Notes under the pieces: model-generated | Databases searched by the model: none | Seen by the model: the letters and a program-made list of their open reading frames with translations, nothing else | Told to the model about the DNA's origin: nothing | Shown here: positions 44,338 through 54,936 of the stretch, one piece after another | How the letters are laid out: each line of letters starts with the position of its first letter | Numbering within the stretch: the first letter of the stretch is position 1 | NCBI RefSeq assembly: GCF_002135375.1 | Contig: NZ_NEGH01000014.1 | Span: forward strand, 22,046 to 86,045 | DNA from: Acinetobacter sp. ANC 4558 | GTDB taxonomy: Bacteria; Pseudomonadota; Gammaproteobacteria; Pseudomonadales; Moraxellaceae | Direction of reading: 5' to 3' | DNA: 64,000 nucleotides | Position numbers and translations under genes: made by a program

Positions 44338-45207
44338 CTAAGTATTTAACTTAATCCTCTTCGACGTAAGTTCTAGTGCTTCTAATGCAATATTTTTCAT
44401 TTTATTATTCCTATACGCGATAAAACCTTGATTGATTAATGTTTGTCTTTGATTATATTGAAATGGTCTTCCAGAAAAATCAATCAATCCCCCATTTATA
44501 CGCTCCAATAAACATTGTCCCGCACTCGTATCCCACTCACAAGTTGGATGAAATCTTGGATAAATATCGATTTTCCCCTCCAGCATCATACAAAACTTAT
44601 AAGCACTTCCCGCTTTTAATATTGAGTATTCACATAACTGAGAAACCATTTGTATATATTCTTCATAGATTGATTTGCTTTGACCACTTTGACTTAATCC
44701 GATACAAACAATGGAACGATCGACATTGATAATTTCATCAAAAATAAACCACTGTTTCAACTGATAATTAAACTTTAAAGGCAGTCCACTTTCTGGCGCA
44801 ATATACACAGTATATTCAGAAGGAATTGCCAACATAGCCAAACTTGTTTGACCAAACGCGACCTGACTTAAATTAATCGTAAACTCAGCACGTTGATGTA
44901 AAAATTCTTTTGTTCCATCTAATGGGTCCAGTAACCAAAATTTATCCCAATGAATTCGCTGTCCATGTTCACCTTCTTCAGACAAGATAGGTAAATCTGA
45001 AATATATTCCAATTGCTCAATCATATATTGATGAACGCGATAATCTGCTTGTGTTACTGGTGATGAGTCTAACTTTTGATCTATATTAAATACACTACCT
45101 GTACAATATTTTTGATATTCATCTCTTAATATTTCACTGGCATTTCCAATGATAGAAACCAATTGTAAAATCAAATCATTTGTTGGCGCATCAATTAATC
45201 TAAACAT
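44338..45207 (-). CDS. cysQ: 3'(2'),5'-bisphosphate nucleotidase CysQ
   Basis: 289 residues. Metal-binding motifs of the inositol-monophosphatase fold are present: PILSEEGEHG, LLDPLDGTKEFLHQRAEFTINL, and CEWDTSAGQCLLE. CysQ degrades 3'-phosphoadenosine 5'-phosphate from sulfate assimilation, relieving its toxicity. Probably heads a two-gene transcript with the histidine phosphatase. Confidence 0.92.
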   Translation of the reverse strand: MFRLIDAPTNDLILQLVSIIGNASEILRDEYQKYCTGSVFNIDQKLDSSPVTQADYRVHQYMIEQLEYISDLPILSEEGEHGQRIHWDKFWLLDPLDGTKEFLHQRAEFTINLSQVAFGQTSLAMLAIPSEYTVYIAPESGLPLKFNYQLKQWFIFDEIINVDRSIVCIGLSQSGQSKSIYEEYIQMVSQLCEYSILKAGSAYKFCMMLEGKIDIYPRFHPTCEWDTSAGQCLLERINGGLIDFSGRPFQYNQRQTLINQGFIAYRNNKMKNIALEALELTSKRIKLNT

Positions 45208-45350
45208 CGTTTAATTCTACTCTAAAATTTAACAGGATAAATTTGCCTTTTATAGTGCAGTAAAAATAAGAGATTTGTCTAGAATTCAAAATTTTATTCT
45301 TATTTTATATCGGTTTTATCATAAAACAGCATATATAAATAAAATAATTA

Positions 45351-45372
45351 GCCCAATGGAATAACACTGGGC
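45351..45372 (-). terminator. Terminator of the GNAT gene
   Basis: GCCCAATG (45351-45358) pairs with CACTGGGC (45365-45372) with one G-T pair; leftward it is followed by AATTATTTTAT. Confidence 0.55.
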
Positions 45373-45428
45373 AGAGGTAAAGTTAAACTAAACATACTAT
45401 CTATCATTAAAGTTGAATGAAAAATAAA

Positions 45429-45866
45429 TTATCGCACTTCATCTGCTTGCATATGTAAAAGTGGATAAGGTTTGCCTTGGTTATCTAATTCTGAGCGGCC
45501 TATCACACGGAATCCCACTTTTTCGTAAAAACCTACCGCCTGGTAATTTTGTTCATTTACATCAACTTTTTTGATTCCTAATTCAGACTGAGCAAAATCA
45601 ATTAAAACTCGCCCAATTCCTGTTCCTCTAAATTCAGGATCAATAAATAACATTTCGATATTATCATCGCTTGTTCCTATAAAACCTAAAACTTTCCCAT
45701 TTTGAATAAATTTATATAACAGTACATGATGAAAATATTCATTTAATATGAGAGGTTTTAAGATATCAATCTCTTCTATAGGTAAAAAATCGTGGGTTGC
45801 TTTTACCGATCTCTCCCAAATATTAATCAATATTGGAAAATCTTCTATAGTTGCAATATTTAGCAT
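45429..45866 (-). CDS. GNAT-family N-acetyltransferase
   Basis: 145 residues. The acetyl-CoA pyrophosphate loop is FRGTGIGRVLIDFA, preceded by MLFIDPE; VDVNEQNYQAVGFYEKVGF follows, the usual C-terminal GNAT signature. It resembles the YjgM/ElaA-like small acetyltransferases. The acceptor is unknown. Confidence 0.87.
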   Translation of the reverse strand: MLNIATIEDFPILINIWERSVKATHDFLPIEEIDILKPLILNEYFHHVLLYKFIQNGKVLGFIGTSDDNIEMLFIDPEFRGTGIGRVLIDFAQSELGIKKVDVNEQNYQAVGFYEKVGFRVIGRSELDNQGKPYPLLHMQADEVR

Positions 45867-45992
45867 ATGATTGCCTAAATATTCGATTTTATCACATTAA
45901 ATCAAGGTTATATAAAAAAATATTCATTTTAAATAAGAAAAAAATCTATGTAAAATTTGATTTTATAAATTAAGTTCATATAATTACTTTAC

Positions 45993-46140
45993 ATCGCTTC
46001 AGGGCGGGGTGTGATTCCCCACCGGTGGTAAAATTGAATATTATTATATATTTAATAAGCCCACGAGCAAATTCAAAACATCATTTGCAGATTTGGTGAA
46101 ATTCCAAAGCCGACGGTATAGTCCGGATGAAAGAAGACGG
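45993..46140 (+). ncRNA. FMN riboswitch (RFN element)
   Basis: Consensus segments are all present in order: CAGGGCGGGGTGTGATTCCC at the start, CCCCACCGGTGG, GCCCACGAGC, and at the end AAGCCGACGGTATAGTCCGG followed by AGAAGACGG. This binds FMN and lowers expression of ribB, which starts about 115 bp downstream. A weak stem and a T8 run at about 46165-46208 may be the expression platform. Confidence 0.95.
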
Positions 46141-46256
46141 TGTCATGTGAAAAATAATATATTAATCATGATAAAGATTAGTATGATTCATTTGGCATAT
46201 TTTTTTTCCAGTCCTGAAATGTTCATTGATATTTAATTTTATACAAGAGCGTTTCA

Positions 46257-46916
46257 ATGTCTAATTTAACTCACTCCGAACAAATCCTTTCTTACCTTGC
46301 TAATTCTGAACAACGTATCACTCAAGCCATTCAAGATATTAAACAAGGGAAACCAATCCTTGTTATGGATGATTTTGATCGTGAAAATGAAGCTGATTTA
46401 ATTGTTGCTGCTGAAACGTTAAACGTTGAAACAACGGCGCAAATGATCAGAGATGGTTCAGGAATTGTCTGTTTAACGCTGTCCGAAGAATTAGTGGAAC
46501 AACTACAACTTCCACCAATGGTTAGCAATAACTCCAGCCAATTTAAAACTGCATTTACCGTGACGATTGAAGCTGCACAAGGCGTAACAACGGGTGTTTC
46601 AGCAAAAGATCGTACGACTACAATTCATGCCGCAATTAAAGACGGTGCTGTACCAAGTGATTTAAATAGACCTGGGCATGTCTTCCCTTTACGTGGGCAA
46701 AATGGTGGTGTACTTACGCGTCGCGGACATACTGAAGCTTCAATTGATTTAGCGATTCTTGCAGGTCTAAAACCTGCTGGTGTGTTATGTGAACTCACTA
46801 ATCCTGATGGAACAATGTCCATTGGAAATGAAGTGATTGAGTACGCACAAAAGCATGATCTGACACTTATTACCATTGATGAGCTTGTTCAATATCGAAT
46901 CAAACATAAAATCTGA
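46257..46916 (+). CDS. ribB: 3,4-dihydroxy-2-butanone-4-phosphate synthase
   Basis: 219 residues, single-domain RibB. Catalytic signature [17 protein letters not shown] near residue 37, [24 protein letters not shown] and HTEASIDLA. Converts ribulose-5-phosphate to the four-carbon precursor of riboflavin, releasing formate. Controlled by the FMN riboswitch directly upstream, and so feedback-regulated by the pathway end product. Confidence 0.96.
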   Translation: MSNLTHSEQILSYLANSEQRITQAIQDIKQGKPILVMDDFDRENEADLIVAAETLNVETTAQMIRDGSGIVCLTLSEELVEQLQLPPMVSNNSSQFKTAFTVTIEAAQGVTTGVSAKDRTTTIHAAIKDGAVPSDLNRPGHVFPLRGQNGGVLTRRGHTEASIDLAILAGLKPAGVLCELTNPDGTMSIGNEVIEYAQKHDLTLITIDELVQYRIKHKI

Positions 46917-47075
46917 ATAGATTGAAACGTCATTACGCGAATACAAATTTGCTTTAGCGTAATGACATACAAGATGAAAATATTTTTATCTGTACATGTA
47001 CATGCAACGATGCTCAATTTAAAAACTTAAATCGCAAACTCTGCTCTTTACGTTTTTAATATGTTTCTTCAATAT

Positions 47076-47099
47076 AAAACCCATCCTAAGATGGGTTTT
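47076..47099. terminator. Bidirectional terminator, ribB / pepN
   Basis: AAAACCCATC (47076-47085) pairs with GATGGGTTTT (47090-47099) over a CTAA loop, in the convergent gap. Confidence 0.8.
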
Positions 47100-47134
47100 A
47101 TTGTTATTGATTAAAAAATATAAACCATTATCAC

Positions 47135-49747
47135 TTACTCAACACTGAGCATACTCGATAATGTCTCACTCACATTTTTTGACTTAACCAATGGTTTTAA
47201 TGCTTCTAACGCTGTTTTCACATCTGTACGTTGAGGTTCAGCCAACGTATACCAACGTGATAAAACTTGTAATAAGCGTGAGCCAATAATCGGATTTTTC
47301 TCATCTAAGTATTGAGCCAAATCAATAAAGTGTTGAATACCAAAACTCCACGTATTCACTGGGTTTAGATTTAAACCACCACTCACTGCACGAATCCTGT
47401 TAGGAATTGATAAATCATAATCTTCGTGTTGCGTTAAGGCTTTTATACTGTCCGCATTTGCATTTGGATGCGCTGCCTGAACCATAAACCACTGATCCAT
47501 TGACAAAGCTTCATCTTTAAACCGATGGTAAAAGTCTTGTAATACTGCTGATGCTTGCGGTGCATCATTCCAAACCAATACACGTAATGCACCTAAACGT
47601 TCTGACATATTAGATGTATCGTTATATTGTTTTTCTGCCAGTACAAATGCAGACTGATCTCCTTGACGAGCCAACATTGCTAAAAGAATATTCTTTAATG
47701 CGCGTACGCCCATTGCTTGAGAAAACTCACGCTGTACTTGAGGATCCAATGCCAAATATGTTTCTTTACTAAATGTACCAAACTCATTTGCTAACCTATT
47801 TAATAAGGTATTTCGCTTTTCTTGAATTGAGGATGGATTGTAATTTACATCAATACGACTGCCTAAATAACCTTCTGTTGGAACATCAAACAGACGAGAA
47901 GCCAATAACGGATCTTTTTCAATTAATGTTGGCAACGTATCTTTCATGGCTTGAATATAAACCTCAGCATCATGATCATTCAATAAAATACGCTCAAGTA
48001 GAGCTTGAGTGGCTTGCCATTGGTTAAAACCATTGGTTTCAAATTGAAGTAAAAAAGCTAAATCTTCATCTGAATAATTAAACTCTAGATTCACAGGTGC
48101 AGAAAAATTACGAAGTAATGATACTACTGGTGCGGTTTTTACATCGGTAAATACAATTGTTGCTTGATCTTGATCGAATAGATAAACACCATCTTTTACC
48201 TCATTTTCAAATAATGCAGCTGAATGCAATACCAATTGCTCGCCTGTTTGCGCATCAAACAATGCCAATGCCACAGGAATCGGTACAGCTTTTAAATTTG
48301 GATATTTACTATTCTCTTTTAAACTCTGTTTAAAACTCAACGTATACGTTTGTGCCGTTGGATTATATTCACCTTGTGCTTCTAGTTTTGGTGTTCCTGG
48401 TTGGTTATACCAGGTTAAGAAATTGGATAAATCAATACCCGAACCAGCCGTTAATGCAGCGACCCAGTCTTCAACAGTCACAGCTTGACCATCATGACGT
48501 TTAAAATACTCATCGGTACCTTGACGGAATTTATCTTTTCCAAGTAAAGTCGCCATCATTCGATTTATTTCTGCGCCTTTTTCATAGACAGTGGCTGTAT
48601 AGAAATTATTAATTTCAACAAAGTGATCTGGACGTGGCGGATGAGAGAGTGGACCCGAATCTTCTGGAAATTGATGTGCTTTCAAAACAGCCACATCATC
48701 AATCCGCTGTACCGCGGCAGACTGTAAATCCTCAGAGAAAGATTGATCACGGAAAACGGTTAAGCCCTCTTTTAAACACAACTGAAACCAATCACGGCAA
48801 GTAATGCGGTTCCCTGTCCAGTTATGGAAGTATTCATGTGCGATCACAGACTGAACACGCATAATTGCAGCATCTGTTGTATATTCTTCATCTGCAAGTA
48901 CACATGAAGTATTAAAAATATTTAAACCTTTATTTTCCATTGCACCCATATTAAATGCACTGGTTGCAACAATCATATAATTGTCTAAATCGTATGGGCG
49001 TCCATAATGTTCTTCATCCCAACGCATAGAATGTTTCAAAGCTTCCATTGCAATATGACATTTTGGAATATCTTTTTCTTCTGCATAAATCTCTAATGCA
49101 ACATTACGCCCTTCTGATGTAACGTAATGGTCTTTTAACACCGCTAAATCACCAATCACACAAGCAAATAAATAACTTGGTTTTTTTGTTGGATCTTGCC
49201 AAAGCGTATAATGACGCTCAGAATTGACTTCACCTGATTCAATCAGATTACCATTTGCCAGTAATACAGGATATTTTTTATCTGCTTCGACGCGTGTGGT
49301 AAATACCGAGAGTACATCTGGGCGATCTGGATAAAACGTAATTTTACGAAATCCTTCAGGTTCATTCTGAGTTACAAATAAATCTGAACCAGCCAAATAT
49401 AAACCTTCAAGCTGCGTATTGGTTTCAGGATGGATAATTACTGAAATCTCAATTTCAGCTAAATCTGGGGCATTGTTGATCGTTAATGTTTCTGTATCTA
49501 ATTGATATTCATTTTCTGATAATAAATGTCCATTCACATGAAGCGATTTCAGTTCAAGATCACGACCCAATAAAACTAAATTTCCAACAGCTTGACGCTG
49601 CATCACCAATTTTGAGTTCACCAGCGTATGATCAGCATAAACCTGAATATCTAAATGGACTGAATCAACTAAATAAGAAGGTTTTTGATAATCTTTTAAA
49701 TAAACAGTTTGATCTGCTTCGATGATTGGATTTGCAGCAATATTCAT
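47135..49747 (-). CDS. pepN: Aminopeptidase N
   Basis: 870 residues, the PepN length. Substrate-binding GAMENKGLN and the zinc motif HEYFHNWTGNRITCRDWFQL with the downstream Glu (LKEGLTVFRD). M1-family metallopeptidase of the cytoplasm that removes N-terminal residues. C-terminal helical DUF3458-type domain complete. Confidence 0.95.
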   Translation of the reverse strand: MNIAANPIIEADQTVYLKDYQKPSYLVDSVHLDIQVYADHTLVNSKLVMQRQAVGNLVLLGRDLELKSLHVNGHLLSENEYQLDTETLTINNAPDLAEIEISVIIHPETNTQLEGLYLAGSDLFVTQNEPEGFRKITFYPDRPDVLSVFTTRVEADKKYPVLLANGNLIESGEVNSERHYTLWQDPTKKPSYLFACVIGDLAVLKDHYVTSEGRNVALEIYAEEKDIPKCHIAMEALKHSMRWDEEHYGRPYDLDNYMIVATSAFNMGAMENKGLNIFNTSCVLADEEYTTDAAIMRVQSVIAHEYFHNWTGNRITCRDWFQLCLKEGLTVFRDQSFSEDLQSAAVQRIDDVAVLKAHQFPEDSGPLSHPPRPDHFVEINNFYTATVYEKGAEINRMMATLLGKDKFRQGTDEYFKRHDGQAVTVEDWVAALTAGSGIDLSNFLTWYNQPGTPKLEAQGEYNPTAQTYTLSFKQSLKENSKYPNLKAVPIPVALALFDAQTGEQLVLHSAALFENEVKDGVYLFDQDQATIVFTDVKTAPVVSLLRNFSAPVNLEFNYSDEDLAFLLQFETNGFNQWQATQALLERILLNDHDAEVYIQAMKDTLPTLIEKDPLLASRLFDVPTEGYLGSRIDVNYNPSSIQEKRNTLLNRLANEFGTFSKETYLALDPQVQREFSQAMGVRALKNILLAMLARQGDQSAFVLAEKQYNDTSNMSERLGALRVLVWNDAPQASAVLQDFYHRFKDEALSMDQWFMVQAAHPNANADSIKALTQHEDYDLSIPNRIRAVSGGLNLNPVNTWSFGIQHFIDLAQYLDEKNPIIGSRLLQVLSRWYTLAEPQRTDVKTALEALKPLVKSKNVSETLSSMLSVE

Positions 49748-50067
49748 AATGAGTCCTAATTCTGATTTTGCCTCAGAGCAATGAATTATTTTGATGTATC
49801 AATCATACGTCAACTTTCAAGTATTGTCTGTGCTTGCTTTAATTCATGTTATGAGGATAAAAAACCGATTTTCAATTCAAATCTATATTTCATTCAAAAA
49901 TATTATGTGATCAAACTGTTAACTGAGTAGACAATATTCAAAATTAAAAAATATCAGCGCATTAATCAACAAAAGAAATTTAAAAATTCCGTAATTCTAC
50001 GGAAGAAATTGAGCTTTAAAATTTGTTATTTCTATAACTCCCAAAGTTATATTCACAGGAAATGGAA
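49748..50067. other. Divergent intergenic region pepN / deacetylase
   Basis: No gene. It contains the inverted repeat TTCCGTA-attc-TACGGAA (49987-50004), 64 bp before the deacetylase start, a candidate operator; and AGGA at 50057. Confidence 0.5.
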
Positions 50068-51183
50068 ATGTCAAAAAAAGTCGGATATGTATGGAACACA
50101 TTATATAGTTGGGTCGATACAGGTACAGGCGGATTATTAAGTGCAAATCTTAGTGCACGTATACAACCAAGTTATCAGCATCTTGCACACCCTGATACAA
50201 AAAGAAGATTTAATGAATTGGTACACACTTCTGGTCAAATTGATCATTTAACACCAGTTCAAGCCAAAGCAGCAACAGATGAAGATATCTTACGTGTGCA
50301 TACAGCAGAAATGTTGGCTCAAGTAAAACACCTCAGCGGCCTACCTACAGGTGGTTTAGCAGGTGATGGTGTGACCAATATTGGCAATGGCGGTATTGAA
50401 ATTGCTTACTTGTCAGCAGGTGGTGCAATTGAGCTTACCAAAAAAGTCGTCACTGGTGAGTTATCAACAGGTTATGCGCTTATCAACCCACCAGGACATC
50501 ATGCGACTCGCAATGAAACCATGGGTTTTTGTTACTTTAATAATACTTCTGTCGCAGCAGCCTATGCCAAAGATGTTTTGGGGGTAAAACGCGTTGCAAT
50601 TGTAGATTGGGATGTGCATCACGGAAATGGCACACAAGATATTTGGTATGCTGATGCTTCTGTGTTAACCATCTCAATTCACCAAGATCGATGTTTCCCA
50701 CCAAATTCAGGATTTATTGACGAACGAGGTGAATCTGCTGGCTTTGGTTACAACTTAAATATCCCTCTTCCGCCAGGTAGCGGTAATGCTGCATATCAAT
50801 ATGCATTTGAAACGGTTGTGATTCCTGCGTTAAAACAATATCAGCCAGAACTCATTATTATTGGTTCAGGCTTTGACGCAAATATTTTAGATCCGCTCGC
50901 AAGAACCATGGTAACAGCGAAAGGCTTTAAAGCTTTAGCTCAACTTGTACTTGACTGTGCAGATGAAGTTTGTGATGGCAAAATTGTCTTTGTTCAAGAA
51001 GGTGGCTATAGCCCACACTATGTGCCTTTCTGTGGACTTGCCGTTATTCAAACACTCACAGGTGTAGAAACTGTTGCAGATGCATTTGAAGACATTGTTG
51101 GTGCAATGGGCGGTGACAAGTTACTTGATCATGAAAAACAAATTATTGATCAGGTCACTCCTTTAATTCAAGATATTCTATAA
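50068..51183 (+). CDS. HDAC-superfamily deacetylase
   Basis: 371 residues from the ATG at 50068 (AGGA 7 bases upstream; the ATG at 50062 is too close). The histone-deacetylase fold signatures are clear: NPPGHHATRNETMGFCYFNN, VDWDVHHGNGTQD (zinc ligands Asp and His), IGSGFDANILDPL and EGGYS. Bacterial members deacetylate acetylpolyamines, acetoin or small amides; the class II-type pattern with the LSGLPTGG insertion does not settle it. Convergent with a LuxR gene. Confidence 0.88.
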   Translation: MSKKVGYVWNTLYSWVDTGTGGLLSANLSARIQPSYQHLAHPDTKRRFNELVHTSGQIDHLTPVQAKAATDEDILRVHTAEMLAQVKHLSGLPTGGLAGDGVTNIGNGGIEIAYLSAGGAIELTKKVVTGELSTGYALINPPGHHATRNETMGFCYFNNTSVAAAYAKDVLGVKRVAIVDWDVHHGNGTQDIWYADASVLTISIHQDRCFPPNSGFIDERGESAGFGYNLNIPLPPGSGNAAYQYAFETVVIPALKQYQPELIIIGSGFDANILDPLARTMVTAKGFKALAQLVLDCADEVCDGKIVFVQEGGYSPHYVPFCGLAVIQTLTGVETVADAFEDIVGAMGGDKLLDHEKQIIDQVTPLIQDIL

Positions 51184-51192
51184 AAAAGTAAG

Positions 51193-51221
51193 CAAACTGC
51201 CTGTATCATTCAGGCAGTTTG
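51193..51221. terminator. Bidirectional terminator
   Basis: CAAACTGCCTG (51193-51203) pairs with CAGGCAGTTTG (51211-51221). It overlaps the last codons of the LuxR gene and follows the deacetylase stop by 9 bp. Confidence 0.8.
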
Positions 51222-52145
51222 TTGTTGATCATTGATTTTTTTAAGAATAATACCATTTTTATCTGGCATATAAATTCCATTCACTACTGCAAATACAGCG
51301 GCTTCAATCCGATTACTTACAGCCAGTTTTCGATATATAGACGTCACATGCGAATGAATTGTGCGTTCACCTAAAAACAACTGTTTAGCAATTTCTTTAT
51401 CTGATAATCCTGTAATTAACCAACTTAGCACCAATATTTCTTTTTTAGTTAATTTATAAGGTAATTTACTGGGAATTAAGTCTAAAATAAAATTTTCATT
51501 GGGTAATTTCAACATACAAATCTTATAAATCAGATTATCCATTAAAAAATAACCCGATTTTAATTGATGATATGTTTTAGACAGCGTTTCTGTGACCTCA
51601 CTTTCAACTTTAGCTACACTTAAATTTAAGGATTCAACGGCAAAACCATTTTTCTCATTAAAAATATAAAATTTATGTTTATTCACCCAATGTTCAAAAA
51701 AGTCTGACTGTTTAAACCATTCAATAATTGCTGTCTTAAAATTAGAAACCAGCATTTGAACATATACATTAAAGCTATTTGCGCCAAAAGCAGAAAAATG
51801 AACTAACCCAATATAATTTTCAGCATCAATTAACTCCAGCGTCATTCCATCATGAAAACCATATTTATTTAAATAATTTTTATAAATTGATGATTCAGTA
51901 AATGCAGGTTGTACCAAAGTTTCTGATGCAGAAATAGACAGTGGAAGTGCATTGTCTTGTGAAAAAACCTTGCTAAATCCTGGTGGATATATTTTAGGAA
52001 AATCATAGACCAAAGAGTCTGCACAAGGTCGATTATAACCTGTGCTAAAAATTTCATAATGCTTCTGATTATGCTTACAAAACCATAAAATTTGTATTGC
52101 ATCAAAATGAAAAAATGAACGCATAACATTGATAATATAATCCAT
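51210..52145 (-). CDS. LuxR-family response regulator-like transcription factor
   Basis: 311 residues from the ATG at 52145 with GAGG 8 bases upstream. The C-terminal 65 residues are a LuxR helix-turn-helix (LTKKEILVLSWLITGLSDKE, then QLFLGERTIHSHVTSIYRKL). The N-terminal 230 residues are not a receiver or an autoinducer domain that I recognise; they may be a PAS/GAF-like sensor. No synthase gene is nearby. Convergent to the deacetylase, which carries an unexplained dyad upstream. Confidence 0.83.
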   Translation of the reverse strand: MDYIINVMRSFFHFDAIQILWFCKHNQKHYEIFSTGYNRPCADSLVYDFPKIYPPGFSKVFSQDNALPLSISASETLVQPAFTESSIYKNYLNKYGFHDGMTLELIDAENYIGLVHFSAFGANSFNVYVQMLVSNFKTAIIEWFKQSDFFEHWVNKHKFYIFNEKNGFAVESLNLSVAKVESEVTETLSKTYHQLKSGYFLMDNLIYKICMLKLPNENFILDLIPSKLPYKLTKKEILVLSWLITGLSDKEIAKQLFLGERTIHSHVTSIYRKLAVSNRIEAAVFAVVNGIYMPDKNGIILKKINDQQQTA

Positions 52146-52338
52146 TATATTCCTCAAATAAGCTGTTAATTCTTATATCATTTAGCATAGAGCTTTCTTT
52201 ACGCCATGGCAATCAATCAAAAGAATGAAAGTTTATACGTTTAGGTCAGTAGGTCATAAAGTATTAAATTTTTTAAAAACCTCAATGTGAATTTGTCCGT
52301 GTATAATAGTGTTTAAATTTTTCACTTTTTATCGGTAC

Positions 52339-53496
52339 ATGCAAATTCAAACCCTTCAAAAACAACTCGATGAAAGTACACATTGCCCGTTCTGTCATGC
52401 ATCGATGTATTGGATTGAGGCTGAGTTGTATACAAATACTATTAATTTCCATGAATGTAGTCATTGCAAACATCAAGTTTTCCAAAATAGCCAACATAAC
52501 TGCCATTGTGAAAAATGTACGACTAAACGAAAAAAAATGCTTCGTGAAACAATGTTACAAGAATCTCGTAAGCAAAAAAAATATGATCATGTAGAAATTG
52601 AACTGAGTCAGTTGAGTTTTATCAATAAATTATTTTTATTAAGTCTTTTAGATGATTACGCCCAAGAACATACTTTTCATCATGAATTTATCGATTTAGA
52701 AAACTATAAATATCAAAATATTTCACCCAATTACCTATACCAATCTTATATGATTAAAAGTTTAATACGTGATCATATCTTACATGCGAAAGATTTTAGC
52801 GACCAACCACATCAATATTATATGAATGTCCGACTTGATGGATATTCTGAACCCAGCCTATTTAGCATTACTCAACAACTACGCCACTGGTTTTATGAAC
52901 AATTAAGCCTAGGTGTCCCGTTTAAGAATGCTGAAGAAGTTAAAGATGCTTTATATCAACTACTCTATCAAGAAATTATTCAATTTATGCAGTTTTATTG
53001 TCGTACATGGGGCATACAAATTGCTGGAAATAGAAGCTTTCAAAGTTTCTGTTTTCGCTTATTAGATGTACTTGCGGTTGGGCAAATTTATTATCTTATT
53101 CAAAATGCTTTAGAATATTTATATAAACAAAAAGCATTACAAGTCCGTAATGAAAACTTTATTAATACCAACTTACTAAAAAAAACATTACAACAATATC
53201 GTGAACGTGCAATTAAAGAAAAATGGGAAACTTCAACGTTACCACGACCTTATAACTTACCCTTAAGTAAGATGAGTCATATTCTATTTTTTAAATTTTT
53301 AGGCTATGACGACTCTATCTTTGTACAACCTATTATAAAGTTATGGCGAAAAATAGAACCTAGACTCAGCTTCTATTCAACTAAACGGTGCATGTACTGT
53401 GGGTCTGAAGACTTAACTGTTGATTATGATGCTGAAAATTATGTGTCTTTGGTATGCAACCAATGTAAGCATCAAGATCATTATTTTACGCAGTAA
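52339..53496 (+). CDS. Large protein with N- and C-terminal zinc ribbons, unknown function
   Basis: 385 residues from the ATG at 52339. An N-terminal treble-cysteine cluster (CPFCHAS, CSHCKHQ, CHCEKC) and a C-terminal ribbon (CMYCGSED, CNQCKHQD) frame a helical middle rich in Tyr and Gln. The paired zinc ribbons suggest nucleic-acid or protein interaction. I do not recognise the family. A bidirectional terminator separates it from convergent cysK. Confidence 0.72.
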   Translation: MQIQTLQKQLDESTHCPFCHASMYWIEAELYTNTINFHECSHCKHQVFQNSQHNCHCEKCTTKRKKMLRETMLQESRKQKKYDHVEIELSQLSFINKLFLLSLLDDYAQEHTFHHEFIDLENYKYQNISPNYLYQSYMIKSLIRDHILHAKDFSDQPHQYYMNVRLDGYSEPSLFSITQQLRHWFYEQLSLGVPFKNAEEVKDALYQLLYQEIIQFMQFYCRTWGIQIAGNRSFQSFCFRLLDVLAVGQIYYLIQNALEYLYKQKALQVRNENFINTNLLKKTLQQYRERAIKEKWETSTLPRPYNLPLSKMSHILFFKFLGYDDSIFVQPIIKLWRKIEPRLSFYSTKRCMYCGSEDLTVDYDAENYVSLVCNQCKHQDHYFTQ

Positions 53497-53600
53497 TGTT
53501 CTTAAACCAATATTTAAAATTAACACTGAGCCATCAAAAACTTTGAAATAATATGTTGATTAATTATAAAATCGTTTAATATTTTGTAAGTTCAAATCAA

Positions 53601-53626
53601 AAACCACTATATTAATATAGTGGTTT
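53601..53626. terminator. Bidirectional terminator
   Basis: A perfect 26-bp palindrome, AAACCACTATATT and its complement, between convergent genes. Confidence 0.75.
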
Positions 53627-53648
53627 CAAATGAAAATTTTACAGGTTT

Positions 53649-54647
53649 TTAATCTGCACTAATATCTTCAAACAATACTGAAGATAAATAACGCTCGCCA
53701 GCATCTGGAAGAATTACAACAATATTTTTACCCGCATTTTCAGGTCGTTCTGCAAGCTTTGCAGCAGCAGCTAATGCAGCACCACTAGAAATGCCGACAA
53801 AAATACCTTCTTGTGTTGCTGACTGACGTGCCCAATCAATCGCTTCTTGATTGCCAATAGCAATCACTTCATCAACCAAGTCTAAGTCTAAATTCTTAGG
53901 AATAAAGTTTGCACCAATTCCTTGAATTTTATGTGGTCCTGGTGTCAAATCTTCACCACGTTTTGTTTGTCCAATAATTGGTGAATCTGCAGGTTCCACC
54001 GCAACTGAATAAATAGCTTGGTTTTTAACCTTTTCAAAATAACGTGATACACCTGTAATCGTACCGCCTGTACCAACCCCTGCCACAAGAATATCAACTT
54101 TTCCTTGCGTTGCTTCCCAAATTTCTGGACCTGTGGTTGCTTCATGAATGGCAGGATTTGCTGGATTCTCAAACTGCTGTGGTAAAAAATATAACTCAGG
54201 CTGTTCTGTTGCTAAACGTACTGCTTCTTCTACTGCACCTTTCATCCCTTTAGCTGGATCTGTTAATACTAAGTTTGCACCAAGTGCTTTTAATACTTTA
54301 CGGCGCTCAATACTCATACTTGCAGGCATAGTTAACGTAATTGGATAACCTTTTGCAGCGGCAACATAAGCTAATGCAATTCCGGTATTTCCACTGGTAG
54401 GTTCTACAATATGTTTACCAGGCTTTAAAATTCCACGCTGTTCAGCATCTGCGATTAACGCTGCTCCAATACGATCTTTTACAGAAAAAGCGGGATTACG
54501 ACTTTCAATTTTAGCAAGTACCGTCGCTTGACTTTGAATTAAGCGATTAATACGAATTAATGGGGTATTGCCAATCGCTTCTGCATTATTGCTATAAACT
54601 GCGATTCCTAAATTTTCTGGTGTTTTGAACGCTGCATCTGTTGTCAT
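53649..54647 (-). CDS. cysK: Cysteine synthase A (O-acetylserine sulfhydrylase)
   Basis: 332 residues. PLP lysine in [14 protein letters not shown] (about residue 57), the phosphate/substrate loop [22 protein letters not shown], and C-terminal [11 protein letters not shown]. Makes cysteine from O-acetylserine and sulfide. The second of two adjacent ATGs is better spaced from GGGA. Confidence 0.94.
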   Translation of the reverse strand: MTTDAAFKTPENLGIAVYSNNAEAIGNTPLIRINRLIQSQATVLAKIESRNPAFSVKDRIGAALIADAEQRGILKPGKHIVEPTSGNTGIALAYVAAAKGYPITLTMPASMSIERRKVLKALGANLVLTDPAKGMKGAVEEAVRLATEQPELYFLPQQFENPANPAIHEATTGPEIWEATQGKVDILVAGVGTGGTITGVSRYFEKVKNQAIYSVAVEPADSPIIGQTKRGEDLTPGPHKIQGIGANFIPKNLDLDLVDEVIAIGNQEAIDWARQSATQEGIFVGISSGAALAAAAKLAERPENAGKNIVVILPDAGERYLSSVLFEDISAD

Positions 54648-54936
54648 CATCTTTTCCCATTTGATCTTATGAAAAATAATAGATTTATCATACTACCTTA
54701 TGAAAAAAATAGAATTCACTTTAGCACCAATTACATAAAATAAAATATGATTAACTTTCAACAAAATGCGATAAAGATATGAGCATATTGTGTCTCGATA
54801 TTTTCCAGAATGTAGCATTTATTTATAAATTTTTAATAATATTGACTTTTTAGTTTATGCTTCTACAGTTAACTGATATTGAAAAATAGCAGTGCAGCCC
54901 TGAAAATAGATTTAAACCACCTACTCGAGTATCCAT

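Noticed and set aside
46331..46876. Minus-strand frames inside ribB
   Set aside because: Shadows of the riboswitch-controlled ribB gene; composition follows its codon pattern.
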